Assembly: GCA_018676385.1 (NCBI GenBank)
Contig: JABHEX010000094.1
Coordinates: 1 to 17,138 of the forward strand
Source: Akkermansiaceae bacterium
GTDB taxonomy: Bacteria > Verrucomicrobiota > Verrucomicrobiia > Verrucomicrobiales > Akkermansiaceae
Reading direction: 5' to 3'
Length of the DNA stretch: 17,138 nucleotides
Shown: positions 1 through 7,300 of the stretch, one piece after another
How positions within the stretch are numbered: position 1 is the first letter of the stretch
How the letters are laid out: the number at the start of each line of letters is the position of its first letter
The notes under the pieces: model-generated
The model's database searches: none
Seen by the model: only the letters and a program-made list of their open reading frames with translations
What the model was told of the DNA's origin: nothing
Program-made: the position numbers and the translations under genes

Positions 1-606
1 ACCGAAGCCTCGCGATATTCAAGGCAATCAGGTAAGCCTTTATTGATCTGGTTCACCGATTCAGCACACAGTCCACTATGTCGTCGACTAAGTAGTGAGC
101 TTTTTTCAAAATCCAACTTTGAGAAGTGGGCGAAAAGCCGGATTGTCAGGCTGCGTGTGGACTCTACCTTGCAAGGACCTCAGCGATATCAGGACATAGG
201 CATACGCAAGCAGAAGTTTGTTGAAAAGCTCAAGCGAAGATATGATGTTCATGGTCATCCCACGGTGGTGGTCGTAAGCCCAACAGGGGCTGTGATTGAG
301 AGCTACCGAGGATATAAAAAGGGTAATTCAGATTATTACTGGGGAAGGATCAAGCAGGCTGTTTTAATCTCTGAAAAAGAATATGGTGCCTGGCGGGAGA
401 AGCTTGAGGCAAGGGGATATCGAATGTGGGAAAATCGAAGTGGGCGAAAGACTCTTGCTAAGCTTTATCGCTTTCGGCCGGGTAAGGTTACCCTGATCGA
501 TCCCGATGGAAATCGTGGAACGACAAGCCTCAATAACCTTTCTGATGGGGATCAGAGATGGATTAGTCTTCAAAAAAAGCGTCACGAGAATCGTCAAAAT
601 AGGTGA
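1..606 (+). CDS. Thioredoxin-fold protein with C-terminal SHD1 domain (5' partial)
   Basis: The reading frame is open from base 1, so the true start lies left of the window; the TTG at 43 is internal. The opening residues (GKPLLIWFTDSAHSPLC) match the first strand and active-site loop of secreted thioredoxin-like proteins (thioredoxin_7 type), and the cis-proline region follows as GHPTVVVVSPTG. The active site reads S-P-L-C where thioredoxins have C-x-x-C, so the nucleophilic first cysteine is replaced by serine and ordinary dithiol exchange is unlikely. The C-terminal part (RMWENRSGRKTLAKLYRF, then V-TLIDPDG and LSDGDQRWI) resembles the SHD1 domain that planctomycetes and verrucomicrobia attach to exported proteins. 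Any signal peptide would lie outside the window. The family call is good; substrate and partner are unknown. Confidence 0.7.
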   Translation, partial: TEASRYSRQSGKPLLIWFTDSAHSPLCRRLSSELFSKSNFEKWAKSRIVRLRVDSTLQGPQRYQDIGIRKQKFVEKLKRRYDVHGHPTVVVVSPTGAVIESYRGYKKGNSDYYWGRIKQAVLISEKEYGAWREKLEARGYRMWENRSGRKTLAKLYRFRPGKVTLIDPDGNRGTTSLNNLSDGDQRWISLQKKRHENRQNR

Positions 607-610
607 TGAT

Positions 611-689
611 GGAATTTAGCTTGTAGAGCTTGGCGTAGTCACGAGAGGCTTAGGCTGTGTGATAAATATCGGAATTTTAGCTTGCAGAG
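611..689. repeat. Pair of imperfect direct repeats in the intergenic region
   Basis: GGAATTTAGCTTGTAGAG (611-628) recurs as GGAATTTTAGCTTGCAGAG (671-689), differing by one inserted T and one T-to-C change, with starts 60 bases apart. Both copies lie in the 206-base gap between the thioredoxin-like gene and the DksA-like gene. They could be regulator half-sites, or the product of a local duplication. Nothing else is recognisable in this gap: no convincing terminator and no clear -35/-10 pair. Confidence 0.5.
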
Positions 690-812
690 GGAATTGAAAG
701 CGATTAGCGATTGCCGCTCTTTAATCCAACACCTGCTAAAGATAATCAAGTTAATGCGCTCAGACAGGCTTTAAAATTCACGACAGCTGCAATCTTATTT
801 TCAATCAAAACT

Positions 813-1523
813 ATGGCTACAAAAAAGAAAATCGCTCGGAAAGTCGCTAAAAAATCGGTCAAGAAAGCAGCTAAAAAGGCTGTGAAGAAAGTCATCAAAA
901 AAGCTGCAAAGAAGGTTGTTAAAAAAGCAGTGAAGAAAAAAGCGGTTAAAAAGAAATTGGCGAAAAAAACACTGATAAAGAAGGTTATAACGAAGAAGAA
1001 GACCACTGTCAAAAAAGCTGCGACCAAGAAAAAAGCTGCAAAAAAAAGTATTCCAGTGAAAAAAGCTATCGTTAAGAAGAAGGTAGCCGCTAAGAAGAAG
1101 GTGAAGCTCATAGGCTTTGCCAAGAAGCAGCACCAGCGTTTACTTGATCTCAGGGATGGGATACTTGATGCGATGAATGGTATCACACACGATACTCTCA
1201 AAAATACTGATGGTGTTGAGACTGGGGGTGGTCAGCACACTGGAGATGCGGGTAGCGATGCCTATGACCGCGACTTCGCATTAAATCTTTTGGCCAAGGA
1301 GCAGGATGCTCTTAGTGAGATCGAGCAAGCAATTCAGCGGGCTGAGAGTGGGCTCTATGGTGTATGCGAAATGTCTGGCGACAAGATTCCCAAAGTGCGT
1401 TTGGAAGCGATCCCATTTGCCCGTTATACGGTCCAATGTCAGGTAAAGTGGGAGATGGAGAATGGAAATGTTCGTAGAGCTGGAAATTCTGAATTCGGCT
1501 TTTCCAACGGCAGTAGGCGTTAA
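813..1523 (+). CDS. DksA/TraR-family protein with Lys/Ala-rich histone H1-like tail
   Basis: The predicted protein has 236 residues. The frame is open upstream to a TTG at 711, but the ATG at 813 (MATKKKIARK) begins exactly at the basic tail and is the better start. Residues 2-98 are almost all Lys, Ala and Val in AAKK/VKK-type repeats, like bacterial histone H1-like DNA-binding tails. Residues about 104-215 form a DksA/TraR domain: coiled coil, then the signature GLYGVCEMSG and RLEAIPFARY. DksA-type proteins bind the RNA polymerase secondary channel and alter promoter kinetics. The zinc-finger spacing C-x2-C-x17-C-x2-C is kept, but only C185 and C209 remain; positions 188 and 206 are Ser and Thr. 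The tail suggests nucleoid association combined with polymerase control, but this is inference. No clear Shine-Dalgarno precedes the ATG. Confidence 0.8.
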   Translation: MATKKKIARKVAKKSVKKAAKKAVKKVIKKAAKKVVKKAVKKKAVKKKLAKKTLIKKVITKKKTTVKKAATKKKAAKKSIPVKKAIVKKKVAAKKKVKLIGFAKKQHQRLLDLRDGILDAMNGITHDTLKNTDGVETGGGQHTGDAGSDAYDRDFALNLLAKEQDALSEIEQAIQRAESGLYGVCEMSGDKIPKVRLEAIPFARYTVQCQVKWEMENGNVRRAGNSEFGFSNGSRR

Positions 1524-1544
1524 AATCGACTAAAATCGCACTCC

Positions 1545-1587
1545 CAGAGATTCTCTGCTTGACCAATGCACGGAAATGCGTAGTTTT
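1545..1587 (+). promoter_or_regulatory. Candidate promoter with adjoining inverted repeat upstream of rpmG
   Basis: A perfect 6-bp inverted repeat with a one-base centre (CAGAGA-T-TCTCTG, 1545-1557) sits one base upstream of TTGACC (1559-1564), a fair -35 element. TAGTTT (1581-1586) follows at 16-base spacing as a weak -10. A start near 1593 would leave a leader of about 54 bases before rpmG. The palindrome has no T-run after it, so it is not a terminator, and its position would suit an operator. The assignment is tentative because the -10 is poor. Confidence 0.3.
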
Positions 1588-1646
1588 CGCCCCCCTGCAA
1601 GGACACACACTTTAACCGAGTCAACCTACAACTATCTCCAACAATC

Positions 1647-1820
1647 ATGGCACGCGACATTATCATTCTCGAATGCACCGAAGCAAAGGCAGAAGGAAAA
1701 CCTACTTCTCGCTACACTTCCACACGTAACAAGAAAAGCCTCAACACCCCGGGGCGTTTGGAAAAAGTAAAGTATAACCCATTTCTGCGTCGCCGCACGC
1801 TGCATAGAGAGCTCCGCTAA
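1647..1820 (+). CDS. rpmG: Large ribosomal subunit protein bL33
   Basis: This short gene encodes 57 residues, beginning MARDIIILECTEAK and ending KVKYNPFLRRRTLHRELR. The pattern (I-I-L-C-T-E, R-Y-x-T-x-R-N-K, R-L-E-x-x-K-Y-N-P, T-L-H-R-E) is that of ribosomal protein bL33, a small component of the large subunit near the tRNA exit site. Zinc-binding forms have two C-x-x-C pairs. Here only C10 survives, while positions 13, 44 and 47 are Ala, Asn and Leu, so this is a zinc-free form. The ATG at 1647 gives the expected family N-terminus. A longer overlapping frame at 1576-1770 is a shadow of this gene. rpsR follows 28 bases downstream across a T-rich gap, so the two are probably cotranscribed. 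Confidence 0.93.
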   Translation: MARDIIILECTEAKAEGKPTSRYTSTRNKKSLNTPGRLEKVKYNPFLRRRTLHRELR

Positions 1821-1848
1821 TCCTTTAACATCTTTTTATTTTTTTATC

Positions 1849-2100
1849 ATGTCCGCAATATCTACTCCTAAGAACAAGGAACGCCGCATCGCATACTGGA
1901 AGGCTAACCGCCCGATGCCCCATCGTCGTCACGATATACCAGAAGCCGAGGTTGATTATAAAAATGTAGAGCTCCTAAAGAAATTCACCACCGAGACAGG
2001 TAAGATCCTTCCTCGTCGCGTGACTGGTGTCTCTGCCAAGCTTCACCGCAAAATAACACGCGAGATTAAGCGTGCACGTGCTTGTAATCTTCTTGGTTAA
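1849..2100 (+). CDS. rpsR: Small ribosomal subunit protein bS18
   Basis: The predicted protein has 83 residues. The core VDYKNVELLKKFTTETGKIL followed by PRRVTGVSAKLHRKITREIKRARACNLL is the conserved bS18 fold, which binds 16S rRNA on the subunit platform with bS6. The basic N-terminal extension has no cysteines, so this is a zinc-free form. It starts at an ATG behind a T-rich spacer with no Shine-Dalgarno. rpmG lies just upstream and a strong terminator just downstream, which suggests an rpmG-rpsR unit. rpsF is not adjacent. Confidence 0.95.
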   Translation: MSAISTPKNKERRIAYWKANRPMPHRRHDIPEAEVDYKNVELLKKFTTETGKILPRRVTGVSAKLHRKITREIKRARACNLLG

Positions 2101-2130
2101 TAATTCTAGTTTACAGGTCATTAATTTCTA

Positions 2131-2164
2131 AGCCTGTCCGCTGATTCCGGGCAGGTTTTTTTTT
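2131..2164 (+). terminator. Rho-independent terminator after rpsR
   Basis: CCTGTCCG (2133-2140) pairs with CGGGCAGG (2148-2155) through a 7-base loop, with one G-U pair, extendable by A-T and G-U at the base. Nine T residues follow (2156-2164). It closes the rpmG-rpsR unit but ends only 7 bases before the folE2 ATG. An upstream ACAGG (2113-2117) could pair instead with CCTGT of the 5' arm (2133-2137), so it may act as an attenuator for folE2. Confidence 0.85.
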
Positions 2165-2171
2165 ACCTATC

Positions 2172-2963
2172 ATGAAGGAACTCAAGGATACCCAAAACGA
2201 GTCAGACGACCGTAAAATTGCGATTGATCGGGTTGGCGTGAAGTCCCTGAGATTTCCATTAGAGGTCAGAAATAAAGATGGGAGCACGCAGCGAACTGTA
2301 GCAACTACCGCGCTTGCCGTGGATCTGCCGCATCACTTCAAAGGCACGCATATGAGTCGCTTTGTTGAGGTGCTCAATTCCCATGGCAACTGTCTAGATG
2401 TGCGTGAAATGAGAGCTATTCCTGAGGAGTTACTTGGAAGGCTCGATGCACGAAAAGCGCATGTGGAGTTTCGTTTCCCGTTCTTTCGCGTCAAGCAAGC
2501 TCCTGTTACAGGAATGAGCGGCGTAATGGACTATGAGGTGGTGTTTGAGGCAGAGTCTGATGTTGATGGGAACCACGATTTTATCCTGACTGTCATTGTC
2601 AATGTTGCGACGCTCTGCCCATGTTCCAAGGCGATCAGTGAACGTGGAGCTCATAATCAACGTGGTACTGTAACCTATTCAGTACGGTTTAACGAGTCGA
2701 TATGGATCGAGGATCTTGTGGAGCTTGTTGAAGCATCAGCAAGTTGTGAGTTGTATAGTTTGCTCAAGCGGCCGGACGAAAAAGCGGTCACTGAGCATGC
2801 CTATGACAATCCAGTGTTTGTTGAAGACCTTGTACGTAACATCGCGGCTCGGTCCAATGCTCAAGAAAATATACGGTGGTATAAAGTGGAGGCAGAAAAC
2901 CACGAGTCGATTCACAATCACAACGCATACGCGGTAATCGAAAAAACATTATCCTCTCAGTAA
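2172..2963 (+). CDS. folE2: GTP cyclohydrolase IB (FolE2 type)
   Basis: FolE2 converts GTP to 7,8-dihydroneopterin triphosphate, the first step to tetrahydrofolate and related pterins, in the cytoplasm. The 263-residue length is normal. The family signature is present: VATLCPCSKAISERGAHNQR around residues 145-164, with the metal/catalytic cysteine at 149 and histidine at 161, and DEKAVTEHAYDNPVFVEDLV at 202-221. KSLRFPL near residue 24 and the H-x-S-R-F helix (THMSRF, 59-64) also fit. FolE2 can use metals other than zinc, unlike classical FolE. The ATG lies 7 bases beyond the T-run of the rpsR terminator, leaving almost no room for an independent promoter and leader. Expression may depend on read-through or a very short leader. 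Confidence 0.93.
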   Translation: MKELKDTQNESDDRKIAIDRVGVKSLRFPLEVRNKDGSTQRTVATTALAVDLPHHFKGTHMSRFVEVLNSHGNCLDVREMRAIPEELLGRLDARKAHVEFRFPFFRVKQAPVTGMSGVMDYEVVFEAESDVDGNHDFILTVIVNVATLCPCSKAISERGAHNQRGTVTYSVRFNESIWIEDLVELVEASASCELYSLLKRPDEKAVTEHAYDNPVFVEDLVRNIAARSNAQENIRWYKVEAENHESIHNHNAYAVIEKTLSSQ

Positions 2964-3040
2964 GGGGCGTATACGCTATTCTTTTTGAGCTTATTGAAAA
3001 TCGTGCGTGCAGAATTTTTTCTCTACGATATTAAAGGTTC

Positions 3041-3460
3041 ATGGCAGAGAGCAATGATCTACGCAGACCTTACCTAACACTTCCTGGCGTTACTGGTATG
3101 CCAGCTGTGAGTGAGCTTATCGCGCGCATGCCCGATGAGCAAAAGCATCGATTTGAATCTTCAGGTGAGTTTATTCGTAGACTTGCGCATCGGATTTCCA
3201 AGTGGCGTGAGGGTTTGCCTACAGATCAAGAACCGGCAATTGTTGCTTTGTTGTCCAATGGTGATTCCGTGGAAGTCCACACTCTGGGTGAAGACGGGCA
3301 CTCTAGCGTAGTTGTCGAGGGTAGGCTTAATGGTATGCCATGCATGTTTATTAGCCACCAGTCGAGTTTCCAGGTGGTGTGTTATACTCGTAAGATTGAA
3401 GAAAAAACCGAGCGCCGCAAAATCGGGTTTTACGTTGGAGGAGAAGAAATTCAGGCGTAG
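3041..3460 (+). CDS. Hypothetical protein, small soluble alpha/beta
   Basis: I do not recognise a family for this 139-residue protein. It has no signal peptide or membrane segment. The N-terminal half is probably helical (SELIARMPDEQKHRF and EFIRRLAHRISKWREGLP). The C-terminal half reads as successive strands (PAIVALLSNGDSVEVHTL, SSVVVEGRLNGMPCMFISH, FQVVCYTRKI, KIGFYVG), suggesting a small helix-plus-sheet domain. Codon use resembles its neighbours and the start is an ATG after AAAGG at 3033-3037. It lies 77 bases after folE2 and 120 bases before gspE, so it could belong with either or stand alone. Nothing in it points to a catalytic site. Confidence 0.75.
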   Translation: MAESNDLRRPYLTLPGVTGMPAVSELIARMPDEQKHRFESSGEFIRRLAHRISKWREGLPTDQEPAIVALLSNGDSVEVHTLGEDGHSSVVVEGRLNGMPCMFISHQSSFQVVCYTRKIEEKTERRKIGFYVGGEEIQA

Positions 3461-3580
3461 TTACTTGCTGCTGTATGATTTGGAGGGATTTGTAGCCATT
3501 GATTTATAGACAGATGATTGCATTTCTGGCGTTAAATGATTATTGACATCACATCTTAGTGGTCACCCACCTATTTAAGT

Positions 3581-5284
3581 ATGACAGACCTACTTATTTC
3601 ACCTGCACGCGACAGTGGTTGCGATGATTTAGAGCTTCTAGCCGAGGTTGTGCAAACGGCTGCACATCAGCAACGATCACCAGTAGACGATATCTTAGAT
3701 TCTGGTAAAGTCGATGAGGAGCCATATCTTCGGGCGCTATCGGGTAAATCGGGCATGGATTGGGTCGCGAGTATTTCTGAATTTGAAAATATCGAATCGT
3801 TGCGATCCATTTGTGGTCCTCGTGTGGCGTTGGCTCATCAGGTTTTACCTGCTGAAATCATAGATGTTGAAGGAGCGCAGTGCATAGTCCTGTTGACTTA
3901 TGATCCACTTAATTTAATTGCCCGACAGGCAGCAACCCAGCAAATAGATCTCCCGATTATCTGGCGAATGGCATCGCGCCGCCGTATTCATGAGGCTTTG
4001 CGTATGTTATATGGGGTGGGGGCTGATACTTTTGAGCAAATTCTCGAAGGGCGTGATCTCGATTATGATAATTTAGAAACTGCAGATGAGGCTAATGTTA
4101 TCGATGCAGATGAGGATGAAGAGGCAAGTGTTGTCAAATTTGTTAATCAAATTATCCGTGAAGCACTTCAGCAGCGGGCGACCGATATCCATGTGGAGCC
4201 ACTGCATGATAATTTGCGGATACGTTATCGCATTGATGGCTTGCTGGTTGACGTTACCGTGCCCGATAATATTAAAGCGCTACAAAGCTCCGTTATTTCA
4301 CGCCTGAAAATCATGGCGCACTTGGATATTGCAGAGCGGCGATTACCACAGGACGGGCGAATCAATTTGCAGTTTGAGGGGAATACTATTGATGTGCGTG
4401 TGGCTACCGTGCCTACCGTTGAGGGCGAAAGTGTCAGTCTTCGTCTACTGAATCAGGAAAAATTCACGATCGATCGCCTGGAGCTCGAGCCTTTCGTCAG
4501 GGATAAAATTGAGCAATTACTGACGCTATCGAATGGGATTTGCCTTATAACTGGACCTACGGGATCTGGTAAATCCACCAGTCTTTATTCATTTCTCAGT
4601 GAGGTCAACTCACCAGACACACGTATTGTGACGATCGAGGATCCAGTGGAGAACAAGCTACCCGGTGTTATGCAAATTGCGGTGAAGTCGGAAATCGGCC
4701 TCACATTTGCTAGCGGCTTGAGATCTATCCTTCGTGCTGATCCTAATATCGTGATGATTGGTGAGATACGAGATCTAGAAACAGCCGAGATTGCCATTCG
4801 TGCCTCGCTCACAGGCCATTTGGTGTTCAGTACGTTGCACACTAACGACGCGATGGGCGGTATCAGTCGTCTGATGGATATGGGTGTAGAGTCATTTCTT
4901 GTCTCCGCATCTGTGCGCGCTTTTTTGGCCCAGCGGCTGGTTCGCCGTCTTTGTCCAAAGTGTAAAAAACCTCATGAATTGACTGTTCAGCAACGTGCAG
5001 ATTTGGAGATACCGAGTCACATTCACGGGCAATGTTACGATGCTGTGGGCTGTGACCATTGCCGAAACACAGGATTTAGTGGTCGACTTGCCATCTATGA
5101 GGTAGTTTTACTAACCGAGGAAATGCAGGATTTGGTTGTTAAAGGAGAAGATACTCGTATCCTAATGCAGCAAGCATACCAAGATGGATATGTGCCAATG
5201 CGTGAATACGGTTGGCACAAGTGCCTGAGCGGCCAAACGACCCTAGAGGAAGTGATTTCTGTGACCAGTGCGGAGCTTGGTTGA
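3581..5284 (+). CDS. gspE: GspE/PilB-type assembly ATPase of type II secretion or type IV pilus
   Basis: This cytoplasmic ATPase drives pseudopilus or pilus assembly through the inner-membrane platform. The length of 567 residues is typical. An MshEN-like N-terminal domain (about 20-140) precedes an acidic linker (about 165-185). The ATPase core then shows ATDIHVEP, Walker A GPTGSGKS at 325-332, the Asp box (TIEDPVE), Walker B MIGEIRD at 392-398, and the His box LTGHLVFSTLHTND. A tetracysteine zinc module follows (C458-x2-C461 and C491-x2-C494). The partner platform gene starts 34 bases downstream. No secretin, pseudopilin or prepilin peptidase gene lies in the window, so GspE and PilB cannot be told apart. 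A perfect TTGACA at 3543 has no matching -10, so the promoter is unassigned. Confidence 0.93.
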   Translation: MTDLLISPARDSGCDDLELLAEVVQTAAHQQRSPVDDILDSGKVDEEPYLRALSGKSGMDWVASISEFENIESLRSICGPRVALAHQVLPAEIIDVEGAQCIVLLTYDPLNLIARQAATQQIDLPIIWRMASRRRIHEALRMLYGVGADTFEQILEGRDLDYDNLETADEANVIDADEDEEASVVKFVNQIIREALQQRATDIHVEPLHDNLRIRYRIDGLLVDVTVPDNIKALQSSVISRLKIMAHLDIAERRLPQDGRINLQFEGNTIDVRVATVPTVEGESVSLRLLNQEKFTIDRLELEPFVRDKIEQLLTLSNGICLITGPTGSGKSTSLYSFLSEVNSPDTRIVTIEDPVENKLPGVMQIAVKSEIGLTFASGLRSILRADPNIVMIGEIRDLETAEIAIRASLTGHLVFSTLHTNDAMGGISRLMDMGVESFLVSASVRAFLAQRLVRRLCPKCKKPHELTVQQRADLEIPSHIHGQCYDAVGCDHCRNTGFSGRLAIYEVVLLTEEMQDLVVKGEDTRILMQQAYQDGYVPMREYGWHKCLSGQTTLEEVISVTSAELG

Positions 5285-5318
5285 AAACACTATGGGTAAC
5301 TTTCAAATTTGATCATCA

Positions 5319-6587
5319 ATGGCAGTATTTAGCTACAAAGCATTGGCAAAAGATGGGGTCGTTAATCAAGGTGAGATCACCGCCGTTGATAGGCCTGAAG
5401 CTCTAAAACTACTTGATAAACGCGGTCTGCAGCCTGTGAAGTTATCAGTGGCGTCTGCTCCAAGTAATGAAAAGAAAGTATCGCTAAATACCGAAAAATC
5501 CTCACTGGCTAAAGCAAGAACAGAAAATTCTGATCGGCTGATTGCACTTAAGCGCGCCGAAGTAGTTCTTTTTACTGAGGAGCTGAGTGAGATGCTGGGT
5601 GCTGGTCTGCAGCTTGAGCCAGCGCTAAAATCGATGGAAAACCGCGAAGAGCTGGGCTCACTCAAGGAGGTGTCTAGAAAGGTGCGCCAGTACGTACGTG
5701 ATGGCGGCAGCTTCTCTTTGGCACTAAAAAGAACAAGTGATAGTTTTGGTCCGCTCTATTGTAGCCTTGCAGCCGCAGGAGAGGCGAGTGGAGCTCTTGA
5801 TACAATTCTTAAGCGGCAGGCGCATTATCTAAAGGCGCTGCAGGAACTTCAGGGTAAGGTTACACTGGCGCTCATCTACCCAGCTTTTCTGGTCTGTGCC
5901 GGTATTGGTGTAGGTATCATTTTCATCACCCAGCTTATCCCTCAGCTTACAGATCTCATTTCTAGTACTCCAGGGGGTAAAATTCCATTGGGCGCTAAAT
6001 TACTTATTGGAGCCAGTGATTTTTTTCAAGAGTGGTGGCTCGTTTTATCGCTTCTTCTTATCGGGGGGGCATTGGTTTTTAAAGCGTGGAAAGATGCTGA
6101 GTCGAACCGACTCACTTGGGACCGTGCCAAACTTAGATTGCCGCTAGTTGGCAATGTGATTGAGTCGCGGTTTTACGTGCAGTTTCTTGAGACTCTTGCG
6201 AACTTGGTTGAGAATGGTCTACCTCTATTGCGTTCGTTGGAGCTTTCCCGTGATGCAGCTCAGAACTTACACATTCGTGGTCATCTTGACCGAGTTATTG
6301 ACATGGTAGGTGATGGGCGCACGTTTTCTCGTGCTCTCTTAAATACCGGTATTTTTCCTCCATTACTGATCGATATGGTCTCGGTGGGAGAAAAAACAGG
6401 GAAGCTCGACAACTCTCTGCGCCGTGCAGCAGAACGCTACGATTCTGAACTCAACAAAAACCTTTCACGTGTCATGGAGCTGATCATGCCAATTGTTCTA
6501 GTCGTCATGGCGGTTCTCATAGGTACGATGGCTTACCTAATGATCACAGCCATCTTACAGACCATTAATAACTTGGGTGGAAAGTAG
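5319..6587 (+). CDS. gspF: GspF/PilC-type inner-membrane platform protein
   Basis: This polytopic membrane protein is the platform on which the GspE/PilB ATPase acts. The 422-residue protein opens with the usual MAVFSYKALAKDG and carries two copies of the T2SSF domain. The first (about 85-207) contains LAAAGEASGALD and the second (about 288-410) the matching VSVGEKTGKLD. Hydrophobic segments lie at about 183-206, 240-256 and 387-413, as expected for the family. A Lys/Ser-rich linker (50-70) joins the N-terminal region to the first domain. The short 34-base gap to gspE indicates an operon. pdxH starts 46 bases downstream and may be cotranscribed. Confidence 0.93.
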   Translation: MAVFSYKALAKDGVVNQGEITAVDRPEALKLLDKRGLQPVKLSVASAPSNEKKVSLNTEKSSLAKARTENSDRLIALKRAEVVLFTEELSEMLGAGLQLEPALKSMENREELGSLKEVSRKVRQYVRDGGSFSLALKRTSDSFGPLYCSLAAAGEASGALDTILKRQAHYLKALQELQGKVTLALIYPAFLVCAGIGVGIIFITQLIPQLTDLISSTPGGKIPLGAKLLIGASDFFQEWWLVLSLLLIGGALVFKAWKDAESNRLTWDRAKLRLPLVGNVIESRFYVQFLETLANLVENGLPLLRSLELSRDAAQNLHIRGHLDRVIDMVGDGRTFSRALLNTGIFPPLLIDMVSVGEKTGKLDNSLRRAAERYDSELNKNLSRVMELIMPIVLVVMAVLIGTMAYLMITAILQTINNLGGK

Positions 6588-6633
6588 GTTGAATTTTTAT
6601 TTGGCATATGTAATTCAGAGCTTAAATAAAGCT

Positions 6634-7284
6634 ATGCAAAAAGGCCAAGATGAAATTGCTGCTATGCGTGAGGAATATGGTAGTCGGGAGCTGCGCCGTA
6701 AGAATCTGTTCGCGGATCCTATAGAGTTTTTTGACAAGTGGTTTTTTGAGGCACGTGAATTAAAGTTGCACGAGCCTAACGCGATGACGCTGTCCACCGT
6801 GGGTCTTGACGGTTGTCCTGCATCGCGCACCGTGCTGATGAAGTTTTTTAACCAAGAAGGGTTTGTTTTTTATACGAATTACGGTAGCGCTAAAGCCAAA
6901 GAAATCGCTGCAATTCCAAAAGCCTCTCTTTTGTTTCCTTGGCTTCCGTTAGAGCGCCAGGTGCGGATCGAGGGAGATGTGGAAAAAGTCAGCGCTGCCG
7001 AGTCTCTGAAATACTTTGCCTCACGCCCACGTGAAAGTCAGATCGGTGCATGGGTGTCAGATCAATCAAGTGTTATTGATTCCCGCGCCCTGCTGCTCAA
7101 CAAAATAGCAGAGCTGGAAGCCAAGTTCGAAGGTGGCGACGTGCCACTACCGAGCTTCTGGGGTGGGTATCGTGTCAAGCCCGCCCGCATCGAATTCTGG
7201 CAAGGAGGGAAGGGCAGGGTGCATGATCGATTCCTTTATAGCCGGCGTGATGATGGTTGGAGCATCGAGAGGCTGGCTCCATAG
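6634..7284 (+). CDS. pdxH: Pyridoxine/pyridoxamine 5'-phosphate oxidase
   Basis: PdxH is an FMN-dependent cytoplasmic enzyme that oxidises pyridoxine or pyridoxamine 5'-phosphate to pyridoxal 5'-phosphate. Motifs run throughout: MREEYGSRELRR, HEPNAMTLSTV, SRTVLMKFF, GFVFYTNYGSAKAKE, RQVRIEGDVEKVS, SRPRESQIGAWVSDQSS, PSFWGGYRVKPARIEFWQGG and the C-terminal RVHDRFLYSRR...ERLAP. The frame is open to a GTG at 6577 that overlaps the end of gspF, but the ATG at 6634 gives 216 residues and an N-terminus the length of the E. coli enzyme (218), so I prefer it. The gene ends 16 bases from the convergent esterase gene, with no obvious terminator between them. Confidence 0.93.
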   Translation: MQKGQDEIAAMREEYGSRELRRKNLFADPIEFFDKWFFEARELKLHEPNAMTLSTVGLDGCPASRTVLMKFFNQEGFVFYTNYGSAKAKEIAAIPKASLLFPWLPLERQVRIEGDVEKVSAAESLKYFASRPRESQIGAWVSDQSSVIDSRALLLNKIAELEAKFEGGDVPLPSFWGGYRVKPARIEFWQGGKGRVHDRFLYSRRDDGWSIERLAP

Positions 7285-7300
7285 AGTCGGTCAGGTCGGG

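Noticed and set aside
746..1201. Long minus-strand open frame encoding a Phe/Leu-rich, membrane-like protein.
   Set aside because: It is the antisense image of the Lys/Ala-rich tail (AAG/AAA codons read as CTT/TTT). The plus-strand protein has a recognisable DksA/TraR domain.
1576..1770. Plus-strand 64-residue open frame.
   Set aside because: It overlaps rpmG in another frame; the bL33 match in the 1647-1820 frame is clear.
2967..2976. Palindrome GCGTATACGC just after folE2, considered as a terminator.
   Set aside because: It has no loop and only a mixed T-rich stretch afterwards; too short to support.
3543..3577. Perfect TTGACA (3543-3548) upstream of gspE with TATTTA (3572-3577).
   Set aside because: The spacing is 23 bases, too long for a housekeeping promoter, and the proper -10 position is C-rich.
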